Source: Isochrysis galbana
Lineage: Eukaryota; Haptophyta; Isochrysidales; Isochrysidaceae
Length of the DNA: 64,000 bases
Assembly (NCBI GenBank): GCA_018136815.1
Contig: CM030936.1
Span: 4,911,207 to 4,975,206, forward strand
Direction: 5' to 3'
The position numbers and the translations under genes are program-made. The notes below the pieces were generated by a model that saw nothing but the letters and a program-made list of their open reading frames with translations, was not told the DNA's origin and searched no databases. Positions 49,647-61,589 of this stretch are shown here, piece by piece. Numbering within the stretch: the stretch's first letter is position 1; every line of letters starts with the position of its first letter.

Positions 49647-49979
49647 GGCTATGCCAAGCACCCAAGGGTCTCGGCGGCGCTAGCAAAGTGCCGACCGGCC
49701 GATAATTCAATGGAAACTCCACGGACGGACGATATCAATAGGGGAATCACCGAATGGACGAACGAAAACGGCTGTGCCTTCTGCGCTTTCCGACCTCACG
49801 CTCCTCCTGGCACTCCAGCCAGCGAAGCCTGGAAATATGGCACGGGAGACGGTGCTCACAACCCCGTCATCTGTCAGCCATATATTCGCTTTCTGTGTGA
49901 GGCTGGCTGCGGAGAGTGTGGATCGGACGAGCACATTCATAAGCTTCTTCGCTCGATGGTCCGGGTTAAGCCTCAGTAG
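49647..49979 (+). CDS. Gag-like fragment with Cys/His cluster (5' end lost in gap)
   Basis: The open frame from the gap to TAG 49977 encodes NENGCAFCAFRPHAPPG, then VICQPYIRFLCEAGCGECG and SDEHIHKLL. The Cys/His layout (C-x2-C, then C-x7-C-x3-C-x2-C with a following His) is not the usual retroviral CCHC knuckle; it recalls the Nanos-type zinc finger. Its place upstream of pol in the same frame suggests the nucleocapsid end of Gag. The stop is followed in the same frame by the methyltransferase-pol ORF. The gag identity is inferred from position. Confidence 0.45.
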   Translation, partial: GYAKHPRVSAALAKCRPADNSMETPRTDDINRGITEWTNENGCAFCAFRPHAPPGTPASEAWKYGTGDGAHNPVICQPYIRFLCEAGCGECGSDEHIHKLLRSMVRVKPQ

Positions 49980-52900
49980 GGGTCCGGCGGGGTCCCCGTC
50001 CTTCAAACCCTGGCGGAGAACATCGCGGGCGGTGGGCCCGAACGCCACCACCACCATCCCGATCCGATCCCTACGCCGCTTGGGGAGAAGAGCTGTCAAC
50101 GCGGCGATTCTCCCCCTGTCTCTAGCTCTATTCAGTCCTCGACGGTGGGAGCCGCCTCGCCGGCTGAAGCCCCCGCCGAACGGCTATCTCGGAAGCCGGA
50201 GTCGACACTTGACCCGGGCTCCTGGAAACAGGTTTGCCCCGGAGATCGTCGCGACCCGACTCTCCGAAATTCGTGTACGTCTACAAGTTCTTCTATTACT
50301 TCGCACGCTATTAGGATGTTAGGGGCTGATTCTCGCTCGCTGCCCCTCTTGGAGTCTGTTTCTACGGATACTATGCTGTCTTCGGTTTCTTCTAATTCTC
50401 CTAGGTCTTTCGACGCATCTTCATCCCTGGATTCACCCCCCGACGGCCCTGCCCAAGGGGGTGGGCTAGGTGGATCCGACGCGTCTTCGGTCTCTTCGTT
50501 TCGTAAACAATCGGTTGTGAAGCCCTCGAGGGCTGTCGACTCGGTATCATCTTCTGCTCTAGGTTCTATGGATAGGTCCGACGTGGCCGCTGCCGCGTCC
50601 GAAAACGTCGTTGCTGCTTTACCTGTTTCTGCTCTTTCCCGGCGGGACCCCTCTGGAGACCTCTCTCCCAAGGGCCATAGCCGGAGCCGCTCTGCGGACA
50701 AATTGTCGTTGTCTACCGTAGGTTCTCGTGCAGTGGAGGCGGAGACTAGTGCCTCCTCCTCACCTCTCTCCCCGGTTCGTTATATTTCTCCGTCATCGTG
50801 TTCATTCTCTCGTCTCGAAGTTGCACCTGTTCTCGTTTCCGACCTGGTTCCCGACCCGGAAGGGTCGGCTTCCGGAGTCAATGAAGTTGAAGGTTCCAAG
50901 GGAGCTGCGGCTTTCCGCGCTCACGCCGTGGCCACCCCAGACTCGGGAGACGCAGTGGCCGTCGATTACGATCTCTCGTCGCGCCCCACGCGGACGCCGG
51001 CGTCTCCTCTTTCTCTCGGCTCTCCGGAGGGTCCCCGTTCCAGGGATCGCCCGCCGGGGCCAACCCCCTTCAGGTCTAGCCCACCGAAACTTCAGGGCGA
51101 CGACCCCCTCCCCCTGAATTCTACTGCCGAGGCCATCCACCGGATCGCCGTGGTTGGTTGTTCCTCGGCCGCCAAGTCTACGGAAGCTGCCCGCGCCCCT
51201 ACGCGCGAGCTCCAAATGTTAGCCGCCTCCCGTGCCCGGGCTAGCGGTTCCTTCGTCATCTTGCCCCGCCATCTCGCCGAAGCTGCTCTAGCCTTGCGGC
51301 GGCCGGACGCGAGCACTCATTCATCACCCTCTGCCGTGTTGCCGACGCATTTTGACGAGCTTTGCGCTGAGTTAGCGGCGATCCACGACGCCGTGACGCT
51401 CGACGCGGCCGAGGGGATTCCTTCACCCCGCGTTCTAGTCGTCGGTGAAGCTAGCGGGGTCGTGTCTTCGATGTTCCTACTCGCCGGAGCGCACGTCGCG
51501 ACGTGCGATCTACGACCGTCGGAGATCGACTACATTCCCCACTTCTGCGGAGATGCTCTTCACATTCAAAACCTCGGTTGGGACCTCGTGGTCGCGCATC
51601 CGCCGTGCACGTATTTGTCGGCGGTGAGTTGCCAGTGGCTCGATCGGGAGCCGGGACGACGCCAGGCTCTCGAATCCGCCGCTAGAGTCTTCCTCGCCAT
51701 GGCAAGCGCCGACGCGCCTTTCGTTGCCGTCGAAAATCCTCGAATGCACGCGGAAGCCTCCGCCTTAGTCGGGGGGTTGCGACCGCGGCAGTTTGTGCAG
51801 CCGTGGCAGCACGGCACGGGCCATCAAAAAGCAACTGGCCTGTACCTGACGGCTTCACTCCCGTCCTTGCATCCTTCGAAGATTGTCGAGGGACGTCTAT
51901 CCGCTATGGCGGATCTATCGCCGTCGCCCCACCGTGGCGCCCTTCGCAGCCGCACCTATGTAGGCATTGCCGGTGCAATGGCGGCCCAGTGGATGCCGGT
52001 CCTGCGCCGTTATGCGCGCGAAGCCAAGGCGTCGCGTTCGCTCGACTTCACGGTGGACTGGGCAATTTCCCAAGCTGCTGCCAGCTTGAGAGAACGCCCT
52101 TCGCTCTGCTCGACCGGCTTCGAACTGGCTGAGCCGAGGACGGCTCTGGCTCGCTTCATGGAGGGGAGAGGCGAAGCAGCTTCTAGCTCTCACCTCACGC
52201 CTCCCAGCGGTTCGCCAGTGTCTGATTCGGTTGTCGTGATCTCAGACGCGGGCCCCGTTGCCGATGCGTCTCGCCTGCTTCATCAGAAGGACTCGGAAAC
52301 CAACGCATCGCAAGACGGGACCGTGGCGGAAGTGGACTGCTTCACGCCGTGGGAGTGGCCCATAAGGGACCGCTCTACAACGCCAGGCCCTCCAAACACG
52401 GTGAAGAAGCGCCGCAGCAAGTGGCAGGTCTTCGATCGTGATGTAATTTCGGGGGTCCATCGGTGGCAGGATGTCACGCCTTCCATCGCCCAAGAAATCG
52501 CTGAGCAAGCGGCAGCTGCGGAGCCGTCGGAACCTTCCATCTTGTCTCGACTGGGCTCTCAAGGCATCAATGCACTATCTCCGAGCGCCTCCTTCACGGC
52601 TGGCGACGAAGGAGTGGCCGAACCGACCGGTTCGGTCGTAGCCGAAAGGCCACTTGAAAACGGGGATGTTGGGCTGGACTCGGGAGAAGATGACACGCCC
52701 GAGATGCCAGAACACCGGAGCATGCAGACCCTCGAGACCAAGCCCTCCGACGCCGCCGAAGGAGAGGATACTCCACGGGCACTGTATTGCGATGGGGCTG
52801 CCGCTAGAGGCCTCAGTGCGGCCGGTTTTTCCGAGTTGTCGAAGCTTCCGAAGACAGACTTGCAGAAGTCCCTGGAGAAGGAATGGTCACGCCAAATGGA

Positions 52901-55900
52901 TCAACCTCGGCATCCGACGGACCGTCGAGGGCTAGGCTATGATGGCGTGCCTAACCCCTCTAGTTCGGCAAAGGCATCCCCATACTCTTCAATACCATTC
53001 GTGCCGCAGACGGTAGCCGCCGCTATCGAGCGAGTGCCCCACGTCGATGAATCTTCTCCGTCCAGGCTAGCCTCCAATCCAACCACCCTGTCACCCGGAG
53101 CCGGAACCTCACTTCCGGTGGAATCTATCGCGGACACTCCGCCGCCGCTCTACCCTCGTCACTGCCTCTATGTCCGTGATCTCGTGGTCTGCCGTGCCGA
53201 TGGCGACCGCGCGGCGCAAGGGTTCGTTCTCCCGGACGTTGCCCTCACGGTGAACAGCACCCTGGCTGACACTGGAGCGGGCCCGTCAGTAATCACCACT
53301 GCTCTTCTCGATCGACTACCTGAAGACGCTTGCGTCGAACGCGTATCGGACGCTACCGTCCCCAACCTACATGGGCCGGACGGCCTTCCTCTCATCACTA
53401 GGGGCCGGGCTAGCCTCGTCTTCTCCTTGTCCGGTCGCCTCTTCCGTCATTCGTTCGCGGTCATCGAAGGAAACCCGATGCTTCTGCTCGGGAACGATTT
53501 TTTGGCCGCCCACTCCGCTACCATTTCTCTCGACGCCGCGAGCTCGGAGGGAAGCCTCCGCCTCCGTCCTGCCTCTGGCGATTCAGAAGACTCTTCAAGA
53601 GTCCTTTCCGAATGCGTAGTCAGAGTTTCCACGGCGCCACCCCCAGTCGCGGACTCCGGCTTCGTCGGAGCTATCTCGATGTCACCCGGTCAGCCGCTGA
53701 CTGTCGACTTTCTGGAGAGGTCGACGGCAACACGAGAGATCCCGGCCGGATCGGAGGGTGAGGCTGCTGCTGATGCTAGGCAGCCACTCTATACACCTCT
53801 CTTTGAGTCTGCCGACGAGTTTGCGGCCAAAGCTCCGGCGTCTACCTCGTCCGAATATCTTCTCTACACGGAGCAAGCGGTGACGATTCCTGCCTTCCAC
53901 CGCGCAACCATTTGGGTCAGGGTTCCGCTAGCTCTCCGAGATCATTCGGACTGCGCGATGCTGGTCGACCGCCTACCAAATCGCGAGGCTCTCGATTCGT
54001 CTCCTCTCGTAATGCCCACGGTGGTCACGCCCACGGACGATCACCGCATCGCGGTGACGATCGTCCACACCGGGGTCAATGCGCTGACCCTGCCGTCTCT
54101 GCATCCGATAGCTTCGCTCCAGGTGCGTTTCAAGTTGCACCGGGGCTGGACTCCGACTGGAAGCGAGGGGGATGGTGACCCTGTCACCGCGCTGAGCGAG
54201 GAGCAACGAGCTCTACTCGACTCAGCCACCATCGATCCGGACCGGCTTCTTTCCGACGATCAACGAGAAGAAGTACGCCAACTCTTGGCCCGGCGCATCA
54301 AAGCTTTCGCGTTGCACCCGGGGGCTCCAAACCATACGCACGTTCTCGAGGTGGAGTTGCCACTCAACCCCGGCGCTGTTCCTCACCGGCATGCTCCGTC
54401 TAGAGTGGGTCGCGCAGGCGAGCTCATCATAGAAGAGGAGGTAGCCAAGATGGAAGCCGCCGGCATTATTCGCAAGTCAAATTCGGCTTGGGCTTCCCGA
54501 GTAGTCCTGGTCAGCAAGAAAGATGGCTCCGTTCGATTCTGCGTGGACTACCGCGACACTAACGCCAAGCTACGCGTCGAGGATAGCCCTCTACCCCTCA
54601 TTGTAGAGGCTATTGATAGGCTAGCGTCCGGCCAAGGGCCGCTCAGTTCTCTCTTCGTATGTACTCTCGATTTAGCCTCTGGTTTTTGGGGCATCCCGAT
54701 CAAAGAATCGCACAAACATATCACCGCTTTCACTACCCACCGCGGCAAATACGAGTTCAACTTTCTACCGTTCGGCATCTAATCAGGTCCCTCCTACATG
54801 TGCCGCTTGATGGACATCGTTCTCGGTGCGCTAGCGTGGGAGATCTGCATGCCTTACCTCGATGATGTGGGCATCTGGTCAACGGGCGTGGGTCCTTCCG
54901 AAGAGGCCAGGGCACAGGCTTCGTTCGAGCAAATGCTTCACCGGCTAGACCTAGTTCTCGAGCGGCTAGAGTGGGCCGGTCTGACCTGCAAGATGTCCAA
55001 GTGTGTCTTCTTTGCCACCTCTACGGAGTACCTCGGTCACGTTGTCTCGAGGGAAGGTCTCAAGATGGACCCGAAGAAGGTCGCAGCTGTCGCCGACATC
55101 GACCCGTCATCCATCAACTCCTTGGAAGCGGTTCGATCTTTCCTCGGCCTTTGCTCCTACTACCGTCGATTCATTCGCCAATTCGCCGCTAAGGCTGCTC
55201 CTCTCACTGCCCTCACGCGGAAGGGCTGCGACGTGGCAAAGGAGTCCCAGTCCGAGGAGTGTCGCCGAGCTATCCAAGAGCTCAAGACAGCGATCACCTC
55301 GGAGCCCGTCTTGACTCCACCCAGGGATGATCGGCCCTTCATCGTCAAGACCGATGGGGCTAGCAAGTTGGGTATCGCCGGCATCCTCTCGCAGCTAGGA
55401 GACGATAACCGTGAACGAGTCGTTGGGTACTACGCTCGCAGTCTCACCTCGGCCGAACGCCATTGGACGGTGACCGAGATTGAGCTCTTGGCTGCCCTGG
55501 AATCAATCCGAAATTGGCGACCCTACCTTTGGGGGCGTCGGTTCAAGTTAGTCGTCGACCACTCCGCGCTGCGATGGCTGCATACCATGAAGGATCAAGT
55601 AGCCGGTGGGCCAGCCTCTCGGCTGACTCGGTGGGCTCTCAAGTTGGCTGAGTACCGGTTCGATGTCGAACATAAACCAGGAGCTGTTCATCAGGATGCT
55701 GACGGGCTGTCCCGGCTAGCATCCCTGGAGCCGGAACACGAAGACGAACCACTCGCCGGCCCAGCATCGTTAGCGGTACGTGAGCCTGGCTCAGAGTCTC
55801 TAGCCGAGCGTGAACGGTCTCATCCGGTGGCTGCCATCACGCGCTCCGTAGCTACGGCGCGAGGGCTTCAAGCCTTGGACCGATCTCGTCGTCGAGCCTC

Positions 55901-57628
55901 CGATTCCGGGTCCGCCATCCAGTCCAGTTATTTGGCTCCGGGTACGCCGACTTCCGAAGAGATGAGAGCGGCCCTGGCGGAAGATCCGTTCGTAGAGCCA
56001 CTCCTAGGCTCAAGAGAGACGGTCAATCACGAGCCATCAGGCCAAGGGTCGCCTCCGCCGGCCGCCGCCTCAGGCCCCATTGCCGAAGATGATTCGTGTT
56101 CCAGTTCTGTCGCTCCCGCTCCCGCTCAGCAATCCAAGATGCTTCGCCGTTTCGTCGTTCACGATGGGCTCGTCTACTATCGCACCGTCCTTGACTCCAC
56201 CGACTCGGACTCGCTAGTGCTCTATGTTCCGCCCTCGTTGCGGTCTCGCTACCTTTTTGCCTACCACGATCGCTCCGGTCACCTCGGAGTTTCTCGAATG
56301 TCTGGTCTTCTTCGTACTCGGGTATACTGGCCTGGCATGTCTTCCGACGTTGCGTCCTACGTCCGAGAATGCCACGAGTGCACCCTCGCCAAGCCGCTAC
56401 CTAGGGCTCTAGCGTCGCCCTCCGGTCTCTCCGTGGGTACCTACCCCTTTGATGTGGTCTACTGCGACGTGCTCTCACTGGCTCCCACTCACAACTTCGT
56501 GCCTGGAGTCTCGGGTTACGACAAGCTGGTCGTCTTCATCGACTCGCTCACTCGATGGATTGAGGCTGAGCCGTCGAATGGGGATCCCTCGTCGGAGATG
56601 GCCTTGGACATGTTCATCCGCTTGATTGTGACGCGTTATGGAGTCCCTAGGCAGCTTCGAACCGACGCCGGTTCGAATCTTTGTCGGTTCTTGTTTCGCG
56701 TATTCTGGAGCTCACCGGGACTGATTTGTCGAGTACAGAGCCGTACCGACATGAAGGTGTAGGCTTCGTCGAACGCGCTCAGCAAACGCTCATCCGTTTG
56801 ATGCGCGCCTCGAACGAGGGTGGCAGCCATTGGGTCGACCATTTGCCGTTCCTACTCCTCTCGTTGAGGGCTTCTTCCGGTCGTGTTACCTCCCGGTCTC
56901 CAGCGTCTTTGATCTTTGGGCGTGAGCTGCGTCTGCCCGCTCAACTCTCTGATCCGAAGTCCGTTTCGCCAACTGCTCTCGAGGCGGCGTCCGCCGACGT
57001 TCGCTCGTACGCATCCAGGCTCAATGCGAGCCTCCGCCTCTCATGGTCCAGCGCTCTCGAGGCTACCCTAGCCGCTCAGGCTGAGTCAGTCCGTGACGCT
57101 ACCATCAAGTCTCAAAGACCAGCTCGTTTCGAACCTGGGGATCGCGTCTGCATGCGATTACCAGGCCATGCCAACAAGTTGCAATTCATCTACTCGGGTC
57201 CCTACCGCGTCGTAGAGGCTCTGTCCGACACTAGGTACCGACTCCGTGATTTGGAGAACCGGTTAGTCAAGGAGGAGGTGCATATCTCGAACCTCCGGCC
57301 GTATCATACTTTCGTTGATGAAGAGCCGCTGGCTGACGACGAGTACATCGTTGAAAAGTTGCTCGATCGTCGTAGCCATGGCGGTTCTATCGAGTACCTC
57401 GTGAAGTGGCGTGGCTATTCTATTCGAGAAGCCACCTGGGAGCCTCGTTCCGAGTTGCTCCGTCGTTGTTCTGATTTGCTTGATGAGTATGATCGCTCCG
57501 TCGAAGAGACTTGTCCAGAAGATGTTGAGTCCCCGGAAGCAACTTCTTCGTCGGCCAGGGATACTCCTCTTCCTCCCGTTCTCGATGCGCCGTCTTCGCG
57601 CACTCGATCCAGGCTCCATTCTCGTTGA
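49980..57628 (+). pseudogene. Methyltransferase-pol polyprotein of element 2, with disabling mutations
   Basis: The frame continues directly after the UAG at 49977; the first in-frame ATG is at 50316. A Ser/Pro-rich linker of ~400 residues leads to the methyltransferase-like domain (PPC Cys codon at 51606) and the same domains as in element 1. A CAA-to-TAA change at 54780-54782 stops the frame within the RT palm (after FGI), and a one-base loss near 56686 shifts the frame inside the integrase between its second Asp and the Glu. The three open pieces are 50145-54782, 54798-56762 and 56681-57628. The chromodomain remains at the end. Most other differences from element 1 are scattered single bases. 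Confidence 0.88.
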
Positions 57629-58015
57629 TCCCATGTCTTGGGTAAGGGACCCGTCCCTCTAGGCTAGCCCCACGCCTCGGCTAGGGCTCCGAGTTCAAAT
57701 TTCTGTCAGAGCGAATCATGGAGGTGCTGAACGCGTGCTGCCTGCGCTCTACACCCGGCGCAACACCCGAGCAAAGCTCCTGTAAAAGGGAGAAGTGGGT
57801 GGGGCAGTGCGTACGAAAGAGGCCGCCGCGTTAAGCCGCCGATTTCGTGCTCGCTTTGGATCCAAAGGGTGTTCTTGTCTCCACGTTTCGCTCGCTATGT
57901 TCCGTTGCTTCTTGTTCCGATTCTGACCTCTGGTCAGCTCAGGTTCCAGTTTCCAGGTCTCTGTTTCCAGGTTCACCGCTCGACATCGGGAGACGTCTCG
58001 ATCTTAGTCGGGGGG

Positions 58016-59330
58016 TGTCGCATTCATCCTAGATGATGCGATTTCCAGGCTCTTGTTTCCAGGTCCTTCGCCGTGCGGCCACACGGTGAAGCTCAGGTAC
58101 TTCTAGGTTGGTAGGGTTCGTCCCTAGCGATCTAGAATTCGAGTTCTCGTTTCGTTCCTTCTAGCCTGTCTGTCAGGTCTAGATTCCAGGTTTCCTCCTT
58201 TCGGGTAATCTTGACCCAAAGGAGCCAGGTCGCCTGTCACTCGCTGCGCGCTTGTCTCAGGCTCTCAGGTTACCTTGTGAAGGCTTGTTTAGCTTCTTGC
58301 AAGGCTTGTCGTTTCTTGTTGGGTTCCGGTTCTTTCTTGGGACCTGCTCACTTTCGTTGTCGTCCAGGCCTGTTCTTCGTAGGTTCTGCTTGGCCTGGTT
58401 AGGGTTTCGTTGCCTTCCGGCGTTTGGCGTTGGCGTTCGGAAATTTCCTCTCACATTCCCTAGGTCCGCTACCCTTGGCTTGTAGGTCCTTGCTTCTTTC
58501 TTCTCGGTCAAGGTTTTGGCGAGCGAGTCGGTTGCTCTAGCCGCTCGAGATTTGAGGTTTAATTTGCCATCTCCCCTTGGAGACCGGTGTAGGTTCGCTT
58601 CCTTGGTGAGGGAATCTTTCCCCTTGATGCAAGTTACATGCAAGCCTTGGCCCCTTTGGTGTTTCTTCCCCTTGGTTGCTACTCAGGGTTGTTCGTTAGA
58701 AGCGTCTAGAAGGTTCACGCTCAACGGCAAGATTTATTCGGTCGTGAAGACATCTCGTTGCGATCTGTATCCAAAGTGATCGCCGTGGTCGCGCGACATG
58801 ACGCTCCCCTTCGGACTCTCCGCTACGTGGGAAGTTACAATGGAGACACGCTCCGGCCGTCGCTGCGGAGTCTCTCTCTCTCTCGCTCTCTCTCTCCGTC
58901 TCTCGCGACGTGTTTGAGTTATCGGTGATTTGGGGTCGCGGTTGCTTGATAATTTGCTTGGTTTGGGTGAATGATTCCGGTGTGTTCGTGGGTCGGTGTA
59001 TCCTGTTGTTCTCAGGCTCTTTGTCCGTCGTTGTTCGCTGCGTCGCTGCACTCTAGCAGCCTAGGCTCCCTCCCTGAGGGAAGAGTTCTTTGTAGGTCTA
59101 ACAATCTCTTAAAACCCAACACACTAGGGCCGCTAGGAGCGCCTCGCCGCCCCACAGCCCTTCGTTCGCCGTTCGTTCCCCGTCCAGACACCCAAATGGG
59201 GTTGCCCGACCCAGTCCAGAATTTCATTCACCCGACTCCCGGTGGGGAGGAGGGCCAAAGCGCCGCGCTAGCCGCCGGTGCTGCTCGCGACGGAGTGGCT
59301 CAGAGCCCTCCGGCTCCGCTCGACTCGACA
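58016..59330 (+). repeat. 3' LTR of element 2
   Basis: The LTR is 1315 bp, TGTCG...CGACA, with several small indels relative to the element 1 LTRs, so it is an older or separate lineage. The same TCGGGGGG tract precedes it. Confidence 0.93.
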
Positions 59331-59560
59331 GGTTTCCCCCAGCGTGAACTCGAGGGACGTGCTGGGGTGCGCGGGGTCGGTGCGTGCATTGGGGGGAGGA
59401 CGAATATCGAGGGGAGGGGGCTGTGCCCCCTCCCCCCGGTAGCACTCGGACACCTGGCTCGTCAGGCATGGCGGGATTCCGGGACGGAAAAGTTGTGTCC
59501 TTTTAGCTAGTGGGGTTGGCTAGGATATAACATTAATTATTTTATTTATTGTTTTAGAAG
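59331..59560 (+). mobile_element. Structured retroposon, copy D (3' part)
   Basis: This stretch matches the last ~215 bp of copies A and B, from TTTCCCCCAGCGTG to GGATATAACATTAATTATTT. Its 5' part is separated by the insertion of element 2 and lies in or beyond the gap. Confidence 0.8.
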
Positions 59561-59625
59561 TTGTTTGCGTTTCTATGTCCCCTCCTTGCAGGCTAGTCAC
59601 GAGTCACCGTCGCGTCGTCCTAAGG

Positions 59626-60321
59626 TCGTTTGCCTTCATTTGGTACCCCTCGTTTCCAAATACGCGATGCGCCGCTCCCGGCACAAGAAAAAAATCTTCT
59701 TGTATTTGAGCAAAGGCACCCACCTCACAGTGCTCAACCATGCCTATAAATGGAATGTCGCCTGATGATATAGATATAGTACTCAAGCGATTGCAATGGA
59801 TCATAAGAAAGATGGACGAGAACTTTAAAAACTCATAACACCTCTCTTTCCGCCATATGCCAATTCTAAATCTGCCATGCAGGTTATGGCGGAAGCATTG
59901 GACGACATCAGTCCGCCGCCGCCTGTTGGGGTCAACCCGTCCAACCCAAAGTTTTCGACGTACACTTTCGAATGTCCGTGGTTATTCCGTTCATTAGATT
60001 TCAAGCACAATACGAAGATTAAAGACACCTTACACGCCATTTGCGAGATTGATAAATCATTCACACTGGTTTATATGAGACACACTCTCTTGAGCAACAA
60101 ATTCACTGTGAAAACAATCATCAAGATGAGTCGTGATGAGTGATGATCTGCTTGGTACAATCAAAGCTTATGTCGATTCGGAATTAACTCCCCACCTCCA
60201 AGAATTGTTAGAAGGTGTCGATTCGGGTTCAGCTTCCCAAGTAAAGATTGAAAACAAATGGCCGCTTATCGATTCGGGTTCAGCTCCCGTAAAGATTGAA
60301 ACCACAAGCAAGGCCCAGTAA
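59626..60321 (+). mobile_element. Dispersed repeat with unknown ORF, copy 2 (frameshifted)
   Basis: The same GTCGTTTGCCTTCATTTGG leader as at 36001, then ATG 59740 MPINGMSPDDIDIVLKRLQW. A one-base loss in the A-run near 59830 brings TAA early. The protein resumes in another frame (LFPPYANSKSAMQVMAEAL, DIKDTLHAICEIDKSFTLV) to 60143, and a further frame to 60321 carries two DSGSA..VKIE repeats. This copy extends beyond the point where copy 1 is cut. The family is unknown. Confidence 0.5.
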
Positions 60322-60489
60322 CATGTAACATGTAACATCAGCAATACAAAAAAGCTCGGCCCTAGGACACCGGGTCGAGCTCACCATGAGGCATGAGGGC
60401 GCTCCTGCCGAGCGAGTCCACCGCGGCAGGGGGCGTACATCTCATGCGAGCGTCTCCACGGGGTGCTCCTCAAGCAGCGCCATCACGCG

Positions 60490-61580
60490 CGATTGGTCTC
60501 CCCGCTGGCCTGGATGCCCCGTCAGGCTGATATCAGGTTCTGATATCAGGTTATCAGGCCTACTAGACCTGATAACCTGATATCAGGCTGATATTATGAC
60601 TACTAACTTTAGAATAAAATAAAATTCACGTCAGTAAACGAGCCATCGACCCGAACCGCGAGCGATCGGCCATGCCTCTCAGTGACGATGGATGATGGGC
60701 TGCGAGGCTGGGTGGAGGCGAGGCTGGTGGCGGCGAGGCTGGGTGGAGGTGAGGCTGGTGGAGGCGAGGCTGGTCGCAACGAGGCTGGTGGCGGCGAGGC
60801 TGGTCGTAATGAGGCTGGTGGTAACGAGGCTGGAGTGGCGGTGGGGTTGGTGGCGGCCAGGCTGGTTGCGGCGAGGCTGGTGGCTGCGAGGCTGGTGGCT
60901 GCGAGGCTGGTGGCTGCGAGGCTGGTGTCGGCGAGGCTGGTGGCTGCGAGGCTGGTGGCTGCGAGGCTGGGTGCAGGCGAGGCTGGTGGCTGCGAGGCTG
61001 GGTGGAGGCGAGGCTGGTGGCGGCGACGCTGGTTGCCAGGGGGGAGGGCGACTGGTGTTGAGGTGGGGAGGCGGGGTGGCGCTGGGGCAGGCGCGAGCGC
61101 AGCGGCGAGGCTGGCAGCGAGGCGGGTGAGCCAGCGAGGCGGGCGGCTGCGAAGGGGACGGCGGTGGGGCGAGCAGAGGTAGCAGGGGACGCGCTGGCGG
61201 CGGAGCGGGCGGGAACAGCGGCAGCAGTCGCGGGCTCTGGGGGGGGGGAGGGGTGTGGGGCGGGTGCGCCTCCGGCGGAGCGGCAGAGGCGGGTGCGCGG
61301 GGGGGGCGGCGTGGGTTCCCGCGGGGGGGAGGGGTGGGGGTTCGCTGGGGGGGGGGGCTCTCCCCTCCGCTTCCACACGAACCCCCTCTCCGCTTCTAGC
61401 TAGACGTAGTCCATTTCCTCGGATCTTAGAATGGCTCATTAGAAAATTATAATATTAGTGGTGGACCACCTGATATCAGCCTGATATCAGGTCCTGATAT
61501 CACCTGATATCAGGTATCAGGTCGCCAAGACCTGATGACCTGAGACCTGACGGGGCATCCGGGCCCGCTGGCAGGCACCC
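60490..61580. mobile_element. Inverted-repeat-flanked element containing a minisatellite
   Basis: The left arm (60490-60600) contains GGATGCCCCGTCAGG then CTGATATCAGG words. The right arm (61455-61580) holds the reverse complement with the same order. Between them lie the minisatellite and GC-rich DNA. The layout resembles a foldback or MITE-type element; no transposase is seen. Confidence 0.45.
60700..61020 (+). repeat. Minisatellite of 15-bp units (GAGGCTGGTGGCTGC-type)
   Basis: About 20 imperfect 15-bp units. Both strands stay open through it (minus strand SLAAT pentapeptides, plus strand RLVAA), which is expected of a 15-bp repeat and not evidence of a gene. Confidence 0.9.
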
Positions 61581-61589
61581 AATCGGTCC

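Larger units (their letters stand above)
49647..59330 (+). mobile_element. Second copy of the methyltransferase chromovirus (element 2), decaying
   Basis: The internal region and 3' LTR match element 1 from GCTGAG (51366 here, 3495 there) to the LTR end at 59330. Upstream it keeps at least 1.7 kb that element 1 lacks. The 5' LTR lies in or beyond the gap. The 3' LTR is followed by GGTTT and then the interior of a structured retroposon, so the element inserted into that retroposon. Confidence 0.92.

Noticed and set aside
60609..61439. Long frames on both strands across the 15-bp minisatellite (SLAAT and RLVAA repeats)
   Set aside because: A 15-bp repeat without stops stays open in all copies; no start context or conserved domain.
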